Shown: piece after piece, positions 61,120 through 64,000 of the stretch | How positions within the stretch are numbered: the stretch's first letter is position 1 | How the letters are laid out: each line of letters starts with the position of its first letter | Assembly: GCF_000621485.1 (NCBI RefSeq) | Contig: NZ_JHYF01000002.1 | Location: forward strand, 124,001 to 188,000 | Origin: Alkaliphilus transvaalensis ATCC 700919 | Lineage (GTDB): Bacteria > Bacillota > Clostridia > Peptostreptococcales > Natronincolaceae | DNA length: 64,000 nucleotides | Reading direction: 5' to 3' | Made by a program: the position numbers and the translations under genes | The notes under the pieces: generated by a model | The model's input: only the letters and a program-made list of their open reading frames with translations | Told to the model about the DNA's origin: nothing | Database searches by the model: none

Positions 61120-61989
61120 ATGATTATTAGTGAAGCAAAAGTAATAATAGAAGGTATAGACATAATAGAAAGTTTTGAATTAAAAAAATATATATTTGAA
61201 GATTATGTAGAAAAAGTTTTTATAAAGAAATTGGATAATAAAAGTATAGCAGCTACTTTTAATATAAAAAGTGAAGATAAAAATAAGAACTTTCTAATAG
61301 CTAACGAATTTAAAGAGTTTTTGATCAAACTATTTTCTTTGTTTGGTGTTTGTACACGAATAAAAGGAGAACTAGAAATAAATACATCGAATGATTTTTT
61401 AGCTGCAACAGTTGAAGTGAGACCTCCGATGAGAATTGTAGGCGGAAATGAAATAAATTTAAAATCACATATAATGAAAGATAATATGGAAAACAAACAA
61501 GCCAATGAACAGTTTTTCAATCTTATTGAATCTAATAAAAATATAAATATGCTCCATAGATTTCGTGCATTATTTTCTGTTTTTGATAGTTTAGCACCAA
61601 AAAAGAATGGTGGTATCCATATAAATTATGAGTTACTAGCATCTAGATTTGAAAGTATTATAAAACAAATCTATGTAGAAGAATATCTAGAGAGGTTATT
61701 AGACATTATTAATGAATTTATAATTGCAGACTTAAAAGATACAAGAAGTAATCCACCTAAGTGTTTTTCTAAAAATATAGAAGAGGAAAGGGAAAAGTTA
61801 CATAATGGAACATGTATTAATAGTATAATAGCATTTAATCTTTTAAAATGTATCCAAGTAACAAGAAATAAAATAAATCATGGAGATTTTAATAATGTAT
61901 CATATAAAGTAGTAGCAGCTTCTTATGAACTTTTATTACCTTTAACTCAAGAATTAATGAAAGATCAATACAACTGTACTGAGAATTGA
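61120..61989 (+). CDS. Protein with C-terminal HEPN-like motif
   Basis: A 289-residue protein of unknown family. The N-terminal half is mixed alpha/beta; the C-terminal half is helical and contains VTRNKINHGDF (R249, H254), the R-x4-H signature of HEPN/Apea-like domains, many of which are RNases in toxin-antitoxin or abortive-infection systems. AAGGAG lies 8 bases before the ATG at 61120. It follows the IS3 remnant by only 16 bases and may have been brought in with it. Function as a defence RNase is inference. Confidence 0.65.
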   Translation: MIISEAKVIIEGIDIIESFELKKYIFEDYVEKVFIKKLDNKSIAATFNIKSEDKNKNFLIANEFKEFLIKLFSLFGVCTRIKGELEINTSNDFLAATVEVRPPMRIVGGNEINLKSHIMKDNMENKQANEQFFNLIESNKNINMLHRFRALFSVFDSLAPKKNGGIHINYELLASRFESIIKQIYVEEYLERLLDIINEFIIADLKDTRSNPPKCFSKNIEEEREKLHNGTCINSIIAFNLLKCIQVTRNKINHGDFNNVSYKVVAASYELLLPLTQELMKDQYNCTEN

Positions 61990-62024
61990 TTATGAGACCT
62001 TCTAATGGCACACTATAATTATGA

Positions 62025-62824
62025 ATGCAACTAGGGAGGCAAAAGCAATGCAAACACCTTATATCCATCATATCTGTCATACTACTAATAACAATGCTAT
62101 TTACAGGCTGTACCCCACAAAATGAATCAAATCTACAGCCTATAAGCACCCAGTCAGAAACCAAGGTACCAAAAGAGAATAGTGGAGAAATGATAGTCCA
62201 TTTCATAGATGTAGGACAAGGTGACTCTACTCTAATTCAAACACCAAATGGAAAAGCAATACTTATCGATGCAGGAGAATATACCGTAGCAGAGAGGGTT
62301 GTTGCTTACATAAAAGAACAGGGAATACTGACAATTGATGTACTAATAGCAACTCATCCCCATTCTGATCATGTAGGGGGTATGGCTGAAGTTATTAAGA
62401 ACTTTAACATAGGTAAAATATAAATGCAATCATATCAGTAGGTACGGATAATACCTATGGGCATCCCCACGATGTTGTAATGAAAAGGTTAAAGGAAGCA
62501 AATACAGAAGTTTATAGAACTGATATACATGGCGATATAGTTATTACAACCGATGGAAGTAATTATGACATAAAGTTAAATCCAATTAAGCAAGAGATTA
62601 TAAAAAATGAAAGTGCAAAAGACCTGCAGAACAAAAATGGAATAAATATTAATACTGCAACTTTAGAAGAATTACAAGGGATCATACACATAGGGCTAGC
62701 CTATGCACATCAAATTATAGAAATAAGACCTTTTACATCAATAGATGAACTCGTTAAGATAAACGGTATAAGTGTTGGACGATTAAAGGACATAATAGAA
62801 GAAGGAAAAGCTTATGTTGAATAA
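62025..62824 (+). pseudogene. ComEC/Rec2-like metallo-beta-lactamase gene with internal deletion
   Basis: The first part (62025-62423) encodes a lipoprotein signal (LLITMLFTGC) and HFIDVGQGDSTLIQTPNGKA plus ATHPHSDHVGG, the metal site of ComEC-type hydrolases, and stops at 62421. The second part (frame of 62426-62824) resumes with AIISVGTDNTYGHPHDVV and ends in a helix-hairpin-helix segment (NINTATLEELQGI). The middle of the domain is missing at the joint. The start codon placed after the GGGAGG site is also out of frame with the signal peptide. Confidence 0.85.
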
Positions 62825-62838
62825 AGGGAGTGAAACGA

Positions 62839-63039
62839 GTGAAGGTGATTATTGATGGATTTGAAGAGAAATATGCAGTAGTAGAGCTAGAAAATAGAAA
62901 GGTGGTTGATATACCAAAAGAACTATTACCTAAAGGAGCAAAAGAAGGAGATGTAATCGAAATAACGATTAATTCTCAAGAAACTAAAGAACGAAAAGAG
63001 AAGATAGAAAAGCTGATGAAGAATCTTTGGGCTGATTAA
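62839..63039 (+). CDS. DUF3006 protein
   Basis: A 66-residue DUF3006-family protein: VKVIIDGFEEKYAVVELENR, then DIPKELLPKGAKEGDVIEIT and a charged helical tail. These small beta-barrel-like proteins are usual companions of the ComEC-like hydrolase gene found broken just upstream. GGGAG lies 8 bases before the GTG at 62839, so the GTG at 62830 is less likely. The gene itself appears intact although its partner is dead. Confidence 0.88.
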   Translation: MKVIIDGFEEKYAVVELENRKVVDIPKELLPKGAKEGDVIEITINSQETKERKEKIEKLMKNLWAD

Positions 63040-63062
63040 TTGATAAAGATATTAAAACAAAC

Positions 63063-63088
63063 AAACCGATGGTGATAGCGCTATCGGT
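63063..63088. terminator. Hairpin with palindromic core
   Basis: AACCGAT/ATCGGTT enclosing the palindrome GATAGCGCTATC (63073-63084). It may terminate the DUF3006 transcript or be a protein-binding site; no T run follows. Confidence 0.45.
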
Positions 63089-63127
63089 TATCTTAATGCT
63101 TAAAAGAGAGTAGAAATTTTTTAAAAA

Positions 63128-63134
63128 TGTCGAA
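63128..63134 (+). promoter_or_regulatory. Possible Spo0A box
   Basis: TGTCGAA followed by TTATAA, the same layout as at 47013. A single 7-mer is weak evidence. Confidence 0.25.
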
Positions 63135-63285
63135 TTATAAGAGAATTTGAGGAACGCTTTACAAAGGTGTAATAATATAGCACGTAGAATAGTGGCTATA
63201 TGAATACATTAGGCGACATATATGATATTTGTGCATGATGTTTGTAACTTAAAAAATTAAACAGAATAGCAGGAGGAAGAATTAT

Positions 63286-63957
63286 ATGGGACAAGTATAT
63301 TCAAAAGGTAAAGTTATCGAGTATATATGGCAATACTCGCGATATTATGGGAATTTACTAGGATACTGTGAACAAATAGCAAATGATGAAAATGGACATG
63401 CTTCTCTTAATTATTTATTCAACTTAGCTGAAATTGTATTTAAATCAAAGATAAAAGATTATGATTCCGGATTCAAGAAAGTAATAGAAAAGTTAAAACA
63501 ACAAAATTTTATTAATGATATTGAATATGACTTTCTAAATAACCATGATAATGGTATGAGGCAAATAAGAAACTTGCTTGCTCATGCAAACTTATCCAAA
63601 TATAATATAATATTTTTAAACGAAGATAAAAATCTTTTATACCCATTAACTGAAAATGAAACATGTGTAAAACTATATCATTTATTTTCTGATATATTAT
63701 TTAACATAATGCTAAAGGTTATCAGTACAGAACTTATAGTTCCAATATCAATTGATCTTGATAAGGTAATTAACGATATAGATATCGAAATTAAGGTTAT
63801 TAGTGCAGAGAAACTATTAGAGTACAAAGGAATTGATTACCAAGAAATATCTGAATGGAACAATATTTCGGAAGATGATAGATACAGGCTTGCTGAAAAT
63901 AGTCAAGATGTTAATACCATAACGGAAATACTTAAAAATTTATTTGAATCAGAGTAG
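63286..63957 (+). CDS. HEPN-like protein of unknown function
   Basis: A 223-residue, mostly helical protein. The middle reads GMRQIRNLLAHANLSKYNI with R95 and H100, the R-x4-H arrangement of HEPN domains, preceded by long helices with SLNYLFNLAEIVFKS. The C-terminal 80 residues are variable and acidic. AGGAGG precedes the ATG. HEPN proteins act as RNases or scaffolds in defence and stress systems; no MNT or other antitoxin gene is visible before the window ends. Its role is unknown. Confidence 0.65.
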   Translation: MGQVYSKGKVIEYIWQYSRYYGNLLGYCEQIANDENGHASLNYLFNLAEIVFKSKIKDYDSGFKKVIEKLKQQNFINDIEYDFLNNHDNGMRQIRNLLAHANLSKYNIIFLNEDKNLLYPLTENETCVKLYHLFSDILFNIMLKVISTELIVPISIDLDKVINDIDIEIKVISAEKLLEYKGIDYQEISEWNNISEDDRYRLAENSQDVNTITEILKNLFESE

Positions 63958-64000
63958 AGTGTAGAAACGCCTCCTAACAATGCACTCAAGTTCGTTTTAG

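Overview
The window is low-G+C DNA from an endospore-forming anaerobe of the class Clostridia. The evidence is two germinant-receptor (ger) loci, a manganese catalase of the spore-coat type, Spo0A-box motifs, Shine-Dalgarno (SD) sites of the AGGAGG type and frequent TTG/GTG starts. An Alkaliphilus-like or other purine-fermenting lineage fits best, but I could not confirm the taxon.

Layout. (a) 1-7.7 kb is housekeeping: a DUF4349 protein, a SIMPL protein, DNA polymerase I (polA) with an apparently dead proofreading domain, dephospho-CoA kinase (coaE), a lytic transglycosylase and a peptide-binding lipoprotein. (b) 7.77-8.14 kb is a clear promoter, tRNA-Leu(GAG), a probable 6S RNA and a terminator. 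(c) 8.7-30.2 kb is one large purine-catabolism locus. It holds a PucR regulator, a metal-dependent cyclase-family hydrolase, a formiminotransferase, an allantoinase/hydantoinase-like enzyme, a cysteine hydrolase, a UbiX/UbiD decarboxylase pair, three hexameric and one pentameric bacterial microcompartment (BMC) shell proteins, a disordered protein and a flavoprotein with putative encapsulation helices, two adenine-deaminase paralogues, a purine permease, a guanine-deaminase-like enzyme and a four-gene xanthine dehydrogenase. (d) 30.4-45.7 kb carries a CapA-family lipoprotein, a pseudokinase-like membrane protein, two gerA/B/C sets, a manganese catalase and a MASE3-SpoIIE phosphatase. (e) 46-51.9 kb is a patchwork of small membrane proteins, GNAT acetyltransferases, a CPBP protease and broken genes. 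(f) 52.2-56.8 kb holds an ECF-like sigma factor, a DUF4367 protein, secreted proteins and an amidase. (g) 56.8-64 kb is a decayed mobile/defence island: pieces of two DNA methylases, a DUF3883 gene, an IS3 transposase and a ComEC-like gene, beside intact genes for an ImmA protease with a LexA box, a sigma-like regulator, a free-standing colicin-E3-type ribonuclease behind three terminators, two HEPN-motif proteins and a membrane zinc-ribbon protein.

How the genes work together. Region (c) offers one candidate for every step of the classical clostridial purine fermentation: purine bases to xanthine, ring opening to 4-ureido-5-imidazolecarboxylate, loss of the ureido group, decarboxylation to 4-aminoimidazole, deamination to 4-imidazolone, hydrolysis to formiminoglycine, and transfer of the formimino group to tetrahydrofolate. 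The shell genes sit among the mid-pathway enzymes and none of the usual aldehyde-metabolosome enzymes is present, so the compartment probably houses imidazole chemistry. Assignment of individual enzymes to steps is inference from family and context.
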